The notes: generated from the sequence alone by a model not told the origin. 64,000 nt of DNA from Ktedonospora formicarum (GCF_016587355.1 NZ_BNJF01000004.1:974535-1038534); one strand, 5' to 3'. Positions 47,003 to 56,676 are shown, counted from the stretch's first letter. Numbers and translations: made by a program.

Positions 47003-47341
47003 TTTTTTGGTTACAAAGAACTATCTTTTCGTTTGCCAACATTCATCATAAAATCTTTAAAAGATCTAAAGCTTTTCTCCTAATATTGTCAATGCAGCCT
47101 ACTAATGTTCAAAGCAATCCTATATTCATGCAAATTCGATAATCTGCGTATTGCGTCGTGATGTAGGGCATAAGGGCTCCTGGTTGAAATGACCATGTGT
47201 ATGAGGCACTTGTTCTCCAACCAGCAGAAATCATCTGAAGAGATAGTTCTTCTTATTTTCCGCACCAGGAGGCGCTGTTGAAGTAGTTAGCATTTGCATT
47301 TATGGTACTTGAAGCTCCTTAAGTACCCAGATTGTGAGGAT
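47003..47341. other. intergenic stretch between convergent genes, nothing recognised
   Basis: No gene, repeat or clear hairpin terminator was seen between the NACHT gene and the Ser/Thr kinase, which converge here. Confidence 0.4.
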
Positions 47342-49024
47342 TTAGGCCACTGTTCGCTTCCACTCAAATCTGTACACCAATTTGATAATTCCTCTAATCA
47401 ATAGTTCACCCAAAAAGGGCACAATTGCCAGCAGTGGTGAACAACAGGTGACAATCAATAATTCAGGAAGACGTGGAGCAATCTCATGTGTACCACCGAT
47501 CAATTCAGAGATGATAAAGAAAAGATAGATCCCCAGGACAAAGATGAAAAATGAATGGAGCGTGTGTTGCTGTTTGCGGAGTTCATAGCCGAAACCGATC
47601 AATGATCCAATGAGAGCCAACAGACCATAACTGTAAAATTCAGAAATGGGTAAGGCTCCATGAGTAACTGCAGAATTAACATACAAGAACGCAGCCGAGC
47701 TCCCAGCCAGAAGGGCTAGGAGGCTGCGCCATGAACCCAGGAGACTCCCACTGAGAAAATACCAAAGGAAGAGTCCTGTTATTGACAGTCCGACCTGGTA
47801 TGTATTGGCCGTGGCCGCCGCTTGTGTGGGAGCATACAGCCCTAGCATGGTAAAGAGGACCCAACCCAATGCCGCATACATCCCGATCCAGAGCAGATCT
47901 ATCCATTTGGGCTTCCTTTGCAGCAACGGAAAAACTGCTTTTGACGACACTGGCAAATATGCATAAGGATTCTTAAATTTAGGAGGTGTCACATCAATTC
48001 GTGCATCGTTATGAGAAGCGCTCTGTAACATGTAGTTATGAGGATGCATTGAAGGAACCTGACGGCGATATATTGGCAGCTGCGTTCGTGCTACAACATT
48101 CGTTGAGCGAGTCATCTCTATGTGACCTGGGATGTATGAAGCATTGACCAATTCGGGGGCATCAAGCATCTTCTCATCGCTCGGACTCGTGATCCGTGTA
48201 GTGAAAATGCTGTAGCTCTGGTGCGAGCGTTCAAGCGCAGTAGCGAAGGCACAGACATCCTGAAAGCGCTGTGAAGGTGTCTTCTCCAACGCTTTCAAGA
48301 TTACCTGCTCTGTTCCGGGCGCAATGGACACAAATTGGCTCGGAGGTGGAGGTGGAACTGAGGTTTGTTTCACCGCAATCTCAGCGAAGGTCCCTTCAAA
48401 GGGTAGCCTTCCAGTGAGCCATTCATACACGGTAATGGCAAGTGAATATTGATCACTTGCAGGACGAGGATGCGCTTGAATCTGTTCAGGTGCCATGTAG
48501 GGAACGGTCCCTGCCATATCTTGAGTCGTTGGCATGTGCGTGCTCTGAGCAACGACCGCAATCCCAAAATCACTCACCAGAATCTCCTGATGGTGATCAA
48601 TCAGCATGTTTCCAGGCTTAATATCACGATGAATACACTTGTGCATGTGTGCGAATTGTAAGGCTGATGCTACCTGATGTGTATAGGTTATGACCGTCTC
48701 AAATGGAACCTGTTCACCGCGTTTGTGGCGATCACGGAGAGAGCCGTAGGGAGCAAGATCCATAACCAAGAAGGGAGTATTGTCCTGGATATGGTAGTCG
48801 AGAACCCGAATAATATTGGGGTGCTGAAGTTGGGCAACAATACGTGCTTCTTTACGAAAATGCTCGATCTCTTGAGGATCTGCCAGCCGAGCATGGAGGA
48901 TTTTGAGAGCAGCCTGCGTGCCTAAATGGATATGCTCACCCAGATAGACTTCCGCGAACCCGCCTGTCCCAATCTGTTTAATAATCCTGTAGTTGCCTAT
49001 CTCCTGTCCATTCATAGAGGTCAT
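47342..49024 (-). CDS. transmembrane Ser/Thr protein kinase (PknB/Hanks type)
   Basis: A 560-residue kinase. Residues 10-270 hold the active kinase domain: glycine loop IGTGGFAEVYLGEH, Lys in AALKILHA, HRD motif CIHRDIKPGNML, DFG in LVSDFGIAVV, and TVPYMAPEQI. All catalytic residues are present. The C-terminal half has five to six membrane helices (for instance WIGMYAALGWVLFTMLGLY and LFLWYFLSGSLLGS) in place of the PASTA or WD repeats common elsewhere. AAGGAGGAG precedes the ATG. An IS3-family element is inserted about 270 bp upstream of its start. Confidence 0.9.
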   Translation of the reverse strand: MTSMNGQEIGNYRIIKQIGTGGFAEVYLGEHIHLGTQAALKILHARLADPQEIEHFRKEARIVAQLQHPNIIRVLDYHIQDNTPFLVMDLAPYGSLRDRHKRGEQVPFETVITYTHQVASALQFAHMHKCIHRDIKPGNMLIDHHQEILVSDFGIAVVAQSTHMPTTQDMAGTVPYMAPEQIQAHPRPASDQYSLAITVYEWLTGRLPFEGTFAEIAVKQTSVPPPPPSQFVSIAPGTEQVILKALEKTPSQRFQDVCAFATALERSHQSYSIFTTRITSPSDEKMLDAPELVNASYIPGHIEMTRSTNVVARTQLPIYRRQVPSMHPHNYMLQSASHNDARIDVTPPKFKNPYAYLPVSSKAVFPLLQRKPKWIDLLWIGMYAALGWVLFTMLGLYAPTQAAATANTYQVGLSITGLFLWYFLSGSLLGSWRSLLALLAGSSAAFLYVNSAVTHGALPISEFYSYGLLALIGSLIGFGYELRKQQHTLHSFFIFVLGIYLFFIISELIGGTHEIAPRLPELLIVTCCSPLLAIVPFLGELLIRGIIKLVYRFEWKRTVA

Positions 49025-49366
49025 AATGAGCTCCTCCTTGATCCTTTTTGTTTTACCACGTTTAGATCTCTCGTCCCAATTACAGCATGTCTAGATGTAT
49101 GGTCAAAGGATAATGTTTGTCGCCGCTTTTGTCAATGCCTATCAGAGCAGTGACACAATAGGGTTGAAAAAGTTGCACATGATAGGAAACACCATCACTT
49201 GCGGTAATGCTGCTGACAAAATACACAAAATCATTGAAAAGGGTCAAACGTCTTGCCAGAATACTTGCTAAGGAAGAAAATGTATAATCTTGAAGTGTAG
49301 TGGACCCCAGAAGTTGGAGACAAGCCATTTCAATGGCAGGTCTATACTGTCTGGAAAGAGGTTCAC

Positions 49367-49684
49367 ATGGGCAAACATAAGATATACAACGCGGACCTGA
49401 AACTGCAAGTCGTGCTAGAAGTCCTCAAGGGCGAAAAGACCATGGCACAGATTTGCCGAGAACACGAGGTGGCTACGGATCTGGTGTGTCATTGGCGAGA
49501 TGTCTTTCTCGAACGTGCTCCCCAGGTTTTTACCGATCCGCGCGTCAAGAGCCAAGAAGCCAAGGATGAACAACGCATTGCTGATCTGGAGCGAATGGTG
49601 GGACGGCTCACGATGGAACTGGACGCGTCAAAAAAAGCCTTGAGACTGCTGCCCTCTCGCGCGAGCAACGCCGAGAGATCGTAA
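49367..49684 (+). CDS. IS3-family transposase OrfA (HTH protein)
   Basis: A 105-residue protein with a helix-turn-helix of the HTH_8/orfA type (YNADLKLQVVLEVLKGEKTMAQICREHEVATDLVCHWR), then a leucine-zipper-like helix (IADLERMVGRLTMELDASKKAL). At the A-run 49630-49636 (A AAA AAG heptamer) a -1 shift continues as KKSLETAALSREQRREIV and enters orfB in frame, so the active product is OrfAB. Without the shift OrfA ends at 49684. Confidence 0.88.
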   Translation: MGKHKIYNADLKLQVVLEVLKGEKTMAQICREHEVATDLVCHWRDVFLERAPQVFTDPRVKSQEAKDEQRIADLERMVGRLTMELDASKKALRLLPSRASNAERS

Positions 49685-49686
49685 GG

Positions 49687-50505
49687 ATGCTAGCAGTGGC
49701 CTATCCGGTGCGTACCTTGTGTGAGGTGTTGGGTCTTTCGGAAAGCACCTACTACTATTGCTCGCAGGCTGATGAAGAACAGGAGCTGCGTGAGGCGGTA
49801 GAAGTGATTGCCGTAGAGTATCCGCGCTATGGCTCACGACGCCTGACCGCCGAACTGCGTCGACGTGGGTGGGACATCAATCGCAAGCATATTCAACGAC
49901 TGATGCGTGAAGAGAACCTGTTGGTTCAGGTTCGTCGCTACTGTCATACCACGATGAGTCGGCATCCCTATAATCGTTTCCCCAACCTGGTGAAACAGTT
50001 GGAGATTGTTCGACCTGATCAGGTCTGGTGTGCAGATCTGACCTACATCCGTTTACCGAAGCAGTTTGGGTTCTTAGCGGTCATCATGGACATCTTTACC
50101 CGCAGTATCCGCGGATGGGAGCTGACAAGCAATATGCTCGAAGATCTCCCTAAAGCGGCTCTGCTACGTGCCTTGCAAGAGCATCGACCAGAGATTCATC
50201 ATTCGGATCAGGGTGTGCAATATGCTGCAACTGGCTATGTGGCCTTGTTGCATTCGGTTGAGGCCCAGGTGAGCATGGCAGCTAGAGGCAGACCCACCGA
50301 GAATGCCTATGCCGAGAGGCTGATGCGCACACTGAAGGAGGAAGAGGTATCGCTGCACGACTATGAGGATCTCAGCGATGCTCGGGCGCATATCGCTCGA
50401 TTTCTTGATGAAGTCTACATGACTAAGCGTGTCCATTCTGCTTTAGCCTATGTTCCCCCCGCTGAGTTCGAAGCTCAGTGGAAGGCAAAGCATTCTGAAA
50501 CTTGA
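49687..50505 (+). CDS. IS3-family transposase OrfB (DDE integrase domain)
   Basis: The rve/DDE catalytic part. D in WCADLTYI, D in IHHSDQGVQYA and E in GRPTENAYAERLM form the DDE triad; the N-terminal segment RYGSRRLTAELRRRGW-x-x-NRKHIQRLM is the usual HTH_21 region. The open frame has an ATG at 49687 but is normally made as a fusion with OrfA after the -1 shift at 49630-49636; that frame is open through 49640-49687. All catalytic residues are present, so the element may be active. Confidence 0.9.
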   Translation: MLAVAYPVRTLCEVLGLSESTYYYCSQADEEQELREAVEVIAVEYPRYGSRRLTAELRRRGWDINRKHIQRLMREENLLVQVRRYCHTTMSRHPYNRFPNLVKQLEIVRPDQVWCADLTYIRLPKQFGFLAVIMDIFTRSIRGWELTSNMLEDLPKAALLRALQEHRPEIHHSDQGVQYAATGYVALLHSVEAQVSMAARGRPTENAYAERLMRTLKEEEVSLHDYEDLSDARAHIARFLDEVYMTKRVHSALAYVPPAEFEAQWKAKHSET

Positions 50506-50729
50506 TGTCGAAAATATCTCCAGGTTTCTGGGTCCAGTACAAAGTTGTCTACAATCACACCTTTTGCGGTAGGCATTGGGAAATGGATTGTACATAATGC
50601 ATGTATGCAAGCCTTCTGGGGCGATAGCGCACTAAATTTTTAGTGATATGCAATACTTCCCTCAGTAAGTGAGGAGGTAATAAAGAGTGTTTCCTTTTTT
50701 AGAGGAATGCCATTTATGTCTCATTTTAT

Positions 50730-51146
50730 ATGCTTGTACAGCAGAAGAAAGAGAGGGCAGTCTCATTAGTATTCAAAGGCGTAAGAGAAGAAATCTTCCA
50801 AGAAGGCAGCGCACTTTATAATGCCTGTTGGTCATCGGATGGAAATTGGGTAGCATGTTGCGCTGGGCAGGGCAGCATTCTTGTCGTTGATACACATACG
50901 CGTTCTCTACTTGCTTGCAATGATGGACCAGGCAGGTGGATTGCCTGTCTCGCATGGTCATCTAACAACCAACAAATTGTGGTGGGGGTTGGAGTTGGGA
51001 GCATCTTTCTCTGGGATCTTTCTGATACCAAAAAGACTACATACCTCTATGGAACGGGCAGTGAAGAATATTACCGTTTTATAGACGAACAACACTTGAT
51101 CCAAATGCATAGTGTCTTCAGCGTAGTTAAACGTATAGAAACTTGA
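50730..51146 (+). CDS. WD40-repeat protein fragment
   Basis: A 138-residue protein with two WD40-like blades: ALYNACWSSDGNWVACCAGQGSILVVDTHTRSLLAC and WIACLAWSSNNQQIVVGVGVGSIFLWDLS. A complete propeller needs about seven. There is no good ribosome site at the ATG, and both sides are occupied by insertion sequences, so this is probably a remnant of a larger WD40 protein, perhaps once linked to the Ser/Thr kinase upstream. Confidence 0.5.
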   Translation: MLVQQKKERAVSLVFKGVREEIFQEGSALYNACWSSDGNWVACCAGQGSILVVDTHTRSLLACNDGPGRWIACLAWSSNNQQIVVGVGVGSIFLWDLSDTKKTTYLYGTGSEEYYRFIDEQHLIQMHSVFSVVKRIET

Positions 51147-51262
51147 ATTACTTTATGAGTTTTGAGACAATAAAATTGGCGTTTGGAATAAAAGGCTCTG
51201 CCAGAACTTCACAAGAAATTCCGTGGAGCGAAAGATATTCAACAAGGATGCGTGGAGTGACA

Positions 51263-52573
51263 TCACGATGGAACAAGTTGAGGCAGCTTTGGCGTTTTGC
51301 GAATAATGGCAAAACGCTCGGCCTTCTTCACGGTTGCCCCTTTTTCGCGGCCTTTCGATTTTCCTCGAGGTTGAGGGGGGCGTGCAGGAGTCCCCAAACA
51401 TGCCAACAATTTGTCCATCCCGCGCCTCACCTGCTGTGGAGTTGGCTGGCGCTGCGTGCTTTCCCACGGACGCAATTGCGGTTCCACCAGGGAACGCGCC
51501 AACACCAAATGATTGTGTGCAATCGCCACCAGATGGCTCCATCGCTCAAATTGTTGGGGGGTCCGCAAGCGTGGCTTCTCCCACAAGAGAGCCTGTTTGT
51601 CAAAACGGTAGCCATGCTCTTGTCCAAAGCGCAGCACATATCCCAACGCAATCTGCACCACATCGGCATCTTGATTGCCGATCCAGACAAACCAACTGGT
51701 GCGTGGATCGCGCTCCTTGTTGCTGGCATGAGGTCGCACGACCCGAATGAGCGTCACGTCCAGCCAACGAGCCTGCTTGACATGCACCTTCTTCCAGAAG
51801 GTCACCTCCACGCGACGACCTTTGGCATCAGTTCCGCTCCAGACGCCATCGGGCTGCCCATGCGTGCTCCGATCCTTGGGCTGAAGCTTGGCCCCATCTT
51901 TGCGTGGAGCCCCTCTTTTCCCTGTCGGTGGGGGCACAACCCGGTAAAAACAGCGATTGCTTTTGAGACGGCCCAGGATCCCGACCCCCAAGCTGCTACA
52001 GCGACACCACAACCACGTGGCATCGTAGCCTCGATCCAGCAGGACAATGGCCGGCGCTGGCAGTTGGGGAACCAGGCACGCCAGTTGCGCGTAGGCTACT
52101 TCAAGAGCCGTGGTCTGCGAATGCACTCGTTGTTGATCGAGAATGTAGGTCCAGCTACTGGGTGTTGGTGGCAAGACCACCACGGTCGAGAATTGCCAGC
52201 CAAACGTCACTGCCTTCTTACACTCTGGCAAGTTATGCACCTGTTGAGCCGTTCGATCTGCCGAGGTGACCGCCTCGGCTCGAGCAATACTACTGGCATC
52301 AATGCCGATCCAGTACCAGTGAAGAGCCTCTGGTGGCTTGAGATAGGATACAAAGGTCCTTCGCAAGCGCTTTTCATCGATACGTCCCTTCTCAAACGCC
52401 TTGTAGAGGCTGGGCCATTTTCGCTCAAACCACAACGATTGCGAGATCTCTGGGAACGAGGTGGCTTCGGTCGTGCTCATGAGCGCGTCGACGCTATTCC
52501 ACAACGTGTCCGCAGATCGCAGAAAACAGTCATAGACATCGTGACGAAACCGGTTCAATGTGCTACAGTCCAT
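51263..52573 (-). CDS. IS701/DDE_5-like transposase
   Basis: A 436-residue transposase of the RNase H type: WYWIGIDASSIARAEA (first Asp), IVLLDRGYDATWLWCRC (second Asp), GILGRLKSNRCFYR, and a basic C-terminus. The pattern resembles the IS701-like/DDE_5 group. The N-terminal region is helical. Terminal inverted repeats could not be placed, so the element limits are unknown. A strong plus-strand terminator just upstream of its start would block read-through from outside. Confidence 0.8.
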   Translation of the reverse strand: MDCSTLNRFRHDVYDCFLRSADTLWNSVDALMSTTEATSFPEISQSLWFERKWPSLYKAFEKGRIDEKRLRRTFVSYLKPPEALHWYWIGIDASSIARAEAVTSADRTAQQVHNLPECKKAVTFGWQFSTVVVLPPTPSSWTYILDQQRVHSQTTALEVAYAQLACLVPQLPAPAIVLLDRGYDATWLWCRCSSLGVGILGRLKSNRCFYRVVPPPTGKRGAPRKDGAKLQPKDRSTHGQPDGVWSGTDAKGRRVEVTFWKKVHVKQARWLDVTLIRVVRPHASNKERDPRTSWFVWIGNQDADVVQIALGYVLRFGQEHGYRFDKQALLWEKPRLRTPQQFERWSHLVAIAHNHLVLARSLVEPQLRPWESTQRQPTPQQVRRGMDKLLACLGTPARPPQPRGKSKGREKGATVKKAERFAIIRKTPKLPQLVPS

Positions 52574-52621
52574 GCAAGTAAAGTCCTTTTGTTTTGTGAT
52601 TATGAGAACTTTACTTCTTTT

Positions 52622-52650
52622 AGGCAGCCCTCCGCAAGGTTGGGGTGCCT
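52622..52650 (+). terminator. intrinsic terminator upstream of the transposase
   Basis: AGGCAGCCC pairs with GGGGTGCCT (one G-G mismatch), with an 11-base loop, followed by TTTTGTTTTCTTTT on the plus strand. No plus-strand gene ends just before it. In insertion sequences such terminators insulate the element. Confidence 0.65.
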
Positions 52651-52688
52651 TTTGTTTTCTTTTGTCTAAACAGCAAAATAAAAACGTT

Positions 52689-52807
52689 ATGGCAACAATC
52701 TCCCGCGAACAGAAAAGCGGTTGCTCAAAGCAAAGATAGCCGTCGCACTATATGACGAACTCGGCCGTGTGCCGAAAGCTGATGAAGTAGAGGATGTCTT
52801 TTTCTAA
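52689..52807 (+). pseudogene. possible small ORF broken at an A-run
   Basis: ATG 52689 reads MATISREQK and then meets a stop; the next frame reads RLLKAKIAVALYDELGRVPKADEVEDVFF to TAA at 52805. One extra A in AAAA 52713-52716 would join them as a 39-residue acidic-tailed helical protein. There is no ribosome site at the ATG. The C-terminal part looks coding. It may be a mobile-element accessory remnant just before the recombinase. No family recognised. Confidence 0.3.
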
Positions 52808-52906
52808 CCTGCGTTATGTACAAGGCTGTACTTGGCTTACATTTTCAGCGCAAAGCCCAGAAGAAGGCAGGACAGCTAGCGCTGTTCTAACAAATAAGGA
52901 GTAGGT

Positions 52907-53485
52907 ATGCTAATCGGCTATGCTCGTGTCTCTACCCATGACCAGAATCTTGACCTTCAGCTCGATGCTCTTCTCCTGAAAGCTGGTTGTGAGGCCAAGC
53001 GTATCTACAAAGACACAATCAGCGGTGCAAAGATTGAGCGTAAAGGTCTGGACGAAGCTCTAAGCCATCTGCGAGCAGGAGATACCTTGGTGGTGTGGCG
53101 TCTTGACCGCCTTGGCCAGACGCTGAAGCAGCTCATTGAGCTAATCAACGATTTACAAAGTCGCGAGGTTGGTTTTAGAAGTTTGCAGGAGAACATTGAC
53201 ACGACGATGCCTGGCGGCAAGCTGGTGTTTCATATCTTTGGGGCGCTGGCGGAATTTGAGCGCGAAGTCATACGGGATCGCACCAATGCCGGACTGCAAG
53301 CAGCATGCGCACATGGCAGGCTCGGTGGCCGCCCGAAAGCGCTGGACGATAAAAAAGCGGCACTCGCCGGGTCACTCTATGCGAGCGGAGAGCATAGCAT
53401 CAAAGACATCTGTGATACCCTCCATATTTCGCGGGCGACATTGTATAAGTATGTGGGAAAAAGCCAAAGAGGACAGGATCAGTAG
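52907..53485 (+). CDS. serine recombinase (resolvase/invertase family)
   Basis: A 192-residue small serine recombinase. The catalytic Ser is in GYARVSTHDQNLDLQ; the Arg-rich active site is in VVWRLDRLGQTLKQL and FEREVIRDRTNAGL. The C-terminal helix-turn-helix reads HSIKDICDTLHISRATLYKYV. This is a Tn3-resolvase/Pin-type enzyme that cuts and rejoins two short sites. AAGGAG precedes the ATG. It is followed 31 bp later by an unrelated HEPN-like gene on the same strand, so it may be carried as part of a mobile cargo region. Confidence 0.92.
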   Translation: MLIGYARVSTHDQNLDLQLDALLLKAGCEAKRIYKDTISGAKIERKGLDEALSHLRAGDTLVVWRLDRLGQTLKQLIELINDLQSREVGFRSLQENIDTTMPGGKLVFHIFGALAEFEREVIRDRTNAGLQAACAHGRLGGRPKALDDKKAALAGSLYASGEHSIKDICDTLHISRATLYKYVGKSQRGQDQ

Positions 53486-53515
53486 ATTGCTTAACGAGTT
53501 CAATTGAGGTGAGAT

Positions 53516-54967
53516 GTGACAGACTTATCTAAATATTTTGAGAGGATACTAACCGAAGAAGATCGCCCCCTGTTTCAAGAGGCGGTTTTATCTGCACTTC
53601 ATGGTGCGCCCAGAGGTGCATATATATTGATCTGGATTGCTTGTGCCGAAGGAATAAAGCACAAATTCCGCGAAGCTGTTGTTCGTGATGGCAGAGCCAA
53701 TAAAGCTATTAAGAGAATTGAACAAGCAGAGAGTAACCACAGCAGCGCAGACATAGTGATTCTGGATGAAGCAAAGCAGTATGGCTTCATTGATGATTTT
53801 GCTTACCAGAAGCTTGAAAATGTTTATAAGATGAGATGCGTTTATGGACACCCTTATGGAACTGCTCCAAGTGACGAAGAGCTTGCCAGTGCTGCCGCAG
53901 TAGTTGTAGGCGAAGTACTTGGAAAACCAACATTATTAAAACATGGTTTCGTGCAGACCCTGATAGATAAGTTATTCTCTGATGTTCATTATCTGGAGCA
54001 TAGTGAGGAAAGTGTAAGGTCATTTGCCAGAGAAATGAGCACTCGCATTGCCACGATGGTCTACGGGTATCTGCTGGAGAAATATGTAGAGATGCTCGAA
54101 CCATCATATGATGATGCTTCATTGCAGATATTAATAGAGAGAGGTTCATGGTTCTTAAATGAGTTTCTGCTCAGTGTCGGGTGTGATTTTTACTCTGCCG
54201 AACAGTGGCACAACTTTGTATCAAAATATCCAATAACAACACACCATATTATTCTTACCAGCGGGAGCTTATTTGAAGCAGTTGGCGTAAGGGCCAATGA
54301 TTATATTGTTTCGTACAGCGTTACGTATGCTGATACTCGACCTTCCCGTCTGAAACGAGTCGAACAATTTTCGGATGACGGATTATTATCCAATGAGCAG
54401 AAACAGAAATTGCAAAATGTGGGTATCGAAACTATAAAGGCTGCGAACCTCAAAATCAGTACCAGCTACGCCACCATATTAGCAGCTCTGAAGTCCCATG
54501 ACTGGTACAAGCAAAATCCAGCCATAAAGCTCATAGCCGCAAAAAGTAGAAGTGAGATAGCCGCACTTTTGCCAGAACAACAAGAAGAATTAGGCCGTAA
54601 TATATTACAGGTTGCGGAGGGAGGGTCGAGCTATGCCTCGCTTTATATGTCAACGCTCCAAACAGATCCAAATGATTTGAGTACCCCTTTTTTAAGAGGA
54701 ATCATATTTGAAGCTTTTGTGAACGAACGATTAGAGTTCAGATTTAAAGAAGAGCATATAGCTAAAGTTCTAAATTTGCTGGTGGGTCAAAAAGACATAG
54801 AAGAGGAGTTAGCCGAGGCAATTGATGCATCGAAGCTGAAGACGTGGATATCTAAAAGAGACTACCAGCGTATACTCGATCTGATAAAGAACAAGCTCAA
54901 TTTGAATGTACTAGCAAAGGCACTTGAGCGTAACAGGGAAAAGCTTACTAGCACAGATGATTGGTAG
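53516..54967 (+). CDS. unknown protein with N-terminal HEPN-like domain
   Basis: A 483-residue protein starting at GTG 53516 after GAGGTGA. The N-terminal 150 residues are helical and contain ENVYKMRCVYGHPYG, an R-x4-H motif (R107, H112) in a helix-rich context, as in HEPN ribonucleases and nucleotidyltransferase partners. The remaining 330 residues are helical with no recognised motif. It directly follows a serine recombinase and precedes a membrane protein with a second RxxxxH motif. This setting suits a defence or toxin role, but that is inferred. Confidence 0.55.
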   Translation: MTDLSKYFERILTEEDRPLFQEAVLSALHGAPRGAYILIWIACAEGIKHKFREAVVRDGRANKAIKRIEQAESNHSSADIVILDEAKQYGFIDDFAYQKLENVYKMRCVYGHPYGTAPSDEELASAAAVVVGEVLGKPTLLKHGFVQTLIDKLFSDVHYLEHSEESVRSFAREMSTRIATMVYGYLLEKYVEMLEPSYDDASLQILIERGSWFLNEFLLSVGCDFYSAEQWHNFVSKYPITTHHIILTSGSLFEAVGVRANDYIVSYSVTYADTRPSRLKRVEQFSDDGLLSNEQKQKLQNVGIETIKAANLKISTSYATILAALKSHDWYKQNPAIKLIAAKSRSEIAALLPEQQEELGRNILQVAEGGSSYASLYMSTLQTDPNDLSTPFLRGIIFEAFVNERLEFRFKEEHIAKVLNLLVGQKDIEEELAEAIDASKLKTWISKRDYQRILDLIKNKLNLNVLAKALERNREKLTSTDDW

Positions 54968-55133
54968 GATGATGACTCCCATATGGACCTCAGAGAATAG
55001 AAGGTCATCGGAGGTCAGCCAATGAGCATTTAATCGATGCTCTATAGCCATAGAGACCGTAAATGACACTTTTCAAAAAGTGCGTGCCTGAACGTACAAA
55101 TTTTATAGGTTAATGTACTAGTTTAGGTGATCA

Positions 55134-55829
55134 ATGGACAAAACAACTGATAGTGCTCATAAAGGGAAGCGCCACAAGTTGTGGTTCAAACGAGATTGGA
55201 AAAAAGCACTCGTCATTATATTATGCCTGATGCTCATTGCGATTCACTCAATTTGGCCGCATCTTGCATTTGACAGCATCAATATTTGGCTTGGGCTTAC
55301 AGCTATTGGTTTATTTCTCTTACCAAGGCTAGATTTTCTATTCCCCTACATGAAGAGGATCAAAAAGTTTAAGGCTTGGGAACTGGAACTTGAGCTAAGT
55401 GGTTTGGAAAGCAATGTTGAAAAAGCTGAAGTTGAAAATTCTGAAGCAGAGATACCCCAAAATATATCACCTGAAGTTGAGGAGGTTTTAAGAGAAGCAG
55501 CTAGAGATCCTCGTGCTGCGTTGCTTCTTCTCTCATCCAAGATAGAGACGACTGTGCGTATGAGACTCGAAGAGGCTCAACTTGACTTGAGATCTGGAGG
55601 TTTAATTCTACGTTTCCCGCCCACAAACAAAGCAATAGAAACCGGAATCGAAAAGGGGCTTTTCCCTCCTACAGCGTTATCAGCATACAGAGACTTTCAG
55701 GGAATTAGAAATAAAATAGCTCATAATTATACTTTCCAAGTTGATAACGCTACTATATTATCTCTCATTTCACTTGGATCAGAGTTACTAAAACTTCTTT
55801 CAGCAAAAAAACCTGATACAACTGGCTAA
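55134..55829 (+). CDS. membrane protein with cytoplasmic HEPN/DUF4145-like domain
   Basis: A 231-residue protein. Two membrane helices near the N-terminus (ALVIILCLMLIAIHSIWPHL and INIWLGLTAIGLFLL) are followed by a Glu-rich linker and a helical domain: DPRAALLLLSSKIETTVRM, then AYRDFQGIRNKIAHNYTF. The R-x4-H motif is R192-H197, in the exact context (RN-x-x-AH) of DUF4145/HEPN proteins. AGGTGA lies upstream of ATG. Many such proteins are RNases of abortive-infection systems; membrane-anchored forms are less common. Confidence 0.65.
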   Translation: MDKTTDSAHKGKRHKLWFKRDWKKALVIILCLMLIAIHSIWPHLAFDSINIWLGLTAIGLFLLPRLDFLFPYMKRIKKFKAWELELELSGLESNVEKAEVENSEAEIPQNISPEVEEVLREAARDPRAALLLLSSKIETTVRMRLEEAQLDLRSGGLILRFPPTNKAIETGIEKGLFPPTALSAYRDFQGIRNKIAHNYTFQVDNATILSLISLGSELLKLLSAKKPDTTG

Positions 55830-55941
55830 AATCCATCATTTACAATAGAACTGACTTGTTTTTAGCTGGTAGCTCATCTAACCTCGTCTGCCAGATTGAG
55901 ACATCAGTTCGTCATGACCAATTTAACGCTTTTCAGAAGAA

Positions 55942-56583
55942 TTAGCTATTTGCATCCATATGCCCACTCTGGGTGAATTCATATCGTTTTTTCGCCTCCG
56001 CTCTTATTGCAACAGATGCATAGTAGAACACACAAAAGATACCTATGATCACGGACGATACGAAAAAGATAATTGCAGCAAGCCATGAAACATGCCAAAT
56101 GGCAGCAGGTATTCCTATCGCAGTGGCTAGCAGCGATATAAATGGAAAGATTCCAATAACTTTCCAGTCATAATCTTGAATGTTGTGATCCTCTTGTATA
56201 AAGCGGATAAAGAGATAGCCTCCGGCAGCTAGGATTGATAAGCCTAATGCAATCAAAGCAATAACAGTTGCGATGTCAATTGGATTGAATGACAGAAGTG
56301 CTTGAAAGATAACAAGATCTATTGCTGTAAGCCCGCCAACAAGTACTTTATCAGTCCGTGCTGACCTTGCGTCATTTTGATTCGCTGCGATGGTATCAAT
56401 AAATGCTTCCTTAAGAACTGAGGTAGCCTTCTCATCAGCCCCTAGCTTTGAAAGATCAGCAAGAAATGGCTCAATATCTTCTGGCTGCGCGTTTTTAGAA
56501 CGAAGTCGCATAAAGTGCCCAATAATATTTTTGAGATCCTGTATGTTCCGACGGGGAGGGTTGTTTATAGGTTCTTGTATCAA
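55942..56583 (-). CDS. four-helix membrane protein of unknown function
   Basis: A protein of about 213 residues. A charged N-terminal helical region (DLKNIIGHFMRLRSKNAQ, then DIEPFLADLSKLGADEKA) precedes four membrane helices (including IDIATVIALIALGLSILAAGGYLFI and WLAAIIFFVSSVIIGIFCVFYY). The open frame extends to GTG 56628 without a ribosome site; TTG 56583 has GAGGTGA 5-6 bp upstream and is preferred. No family recognised; layout (soluble helices plus helix pairs) is like effector/sensor proteins in defence loci. Confidence 0.55.
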   Translation of the reverse strand: MIQEPINNPPRRNIQDLKNIIGHFMRLRSKNAQPEDIEPFLADLSKLGADEKATSVLKEAFIDTIAANQNDARSARTDKVLVGGLTAIDLVIFQALLSFNPIDIATVIALIALGLSILAAGGYLFIRFIQEDHNIQDYDWKVIGIFPFISLLATAIGIPAAIWHVSWLAAIIFFVSSVIIGIFCVFYYASVAIRAEAKKRYEFTQSGHMDANS

Positions 56584-56676
56584 CGACTTCACCTCTTTAC
56601 CAAATGTATGCGCGTACAGTATATGCACCGTTTACGGATAGGGGCACAGAAAAATTATAGAGCTAATATGACCAAC

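Larger units (their letters stand above)
49296..50541 (+). mobile_element. IS3-family insertion sequence, intact
   Basis: A 1246-bp element. The left end starts TGTAGTGGACCCCAGAAG and the right end, read inward, TGTACTGGACCCAGAAAC: imperfect terminal inverted repeats of about 25 bp. AAG flanks both ends (49293-49295 and 50542-50544), a 3-bp target duplication as expected for IS3. It holds two frames, orfA and orfB, linked by an A7 slippery run. It separates the kinase promoter region from the WD40 fragment. Confidence 0.88.

Noticed and set aside
51143..52669. 508-residue plus-strand ORF
   Set aside because: It is the antisense shadow of the IS701-like transposase, which has the catalytic motifs on the minus strand.
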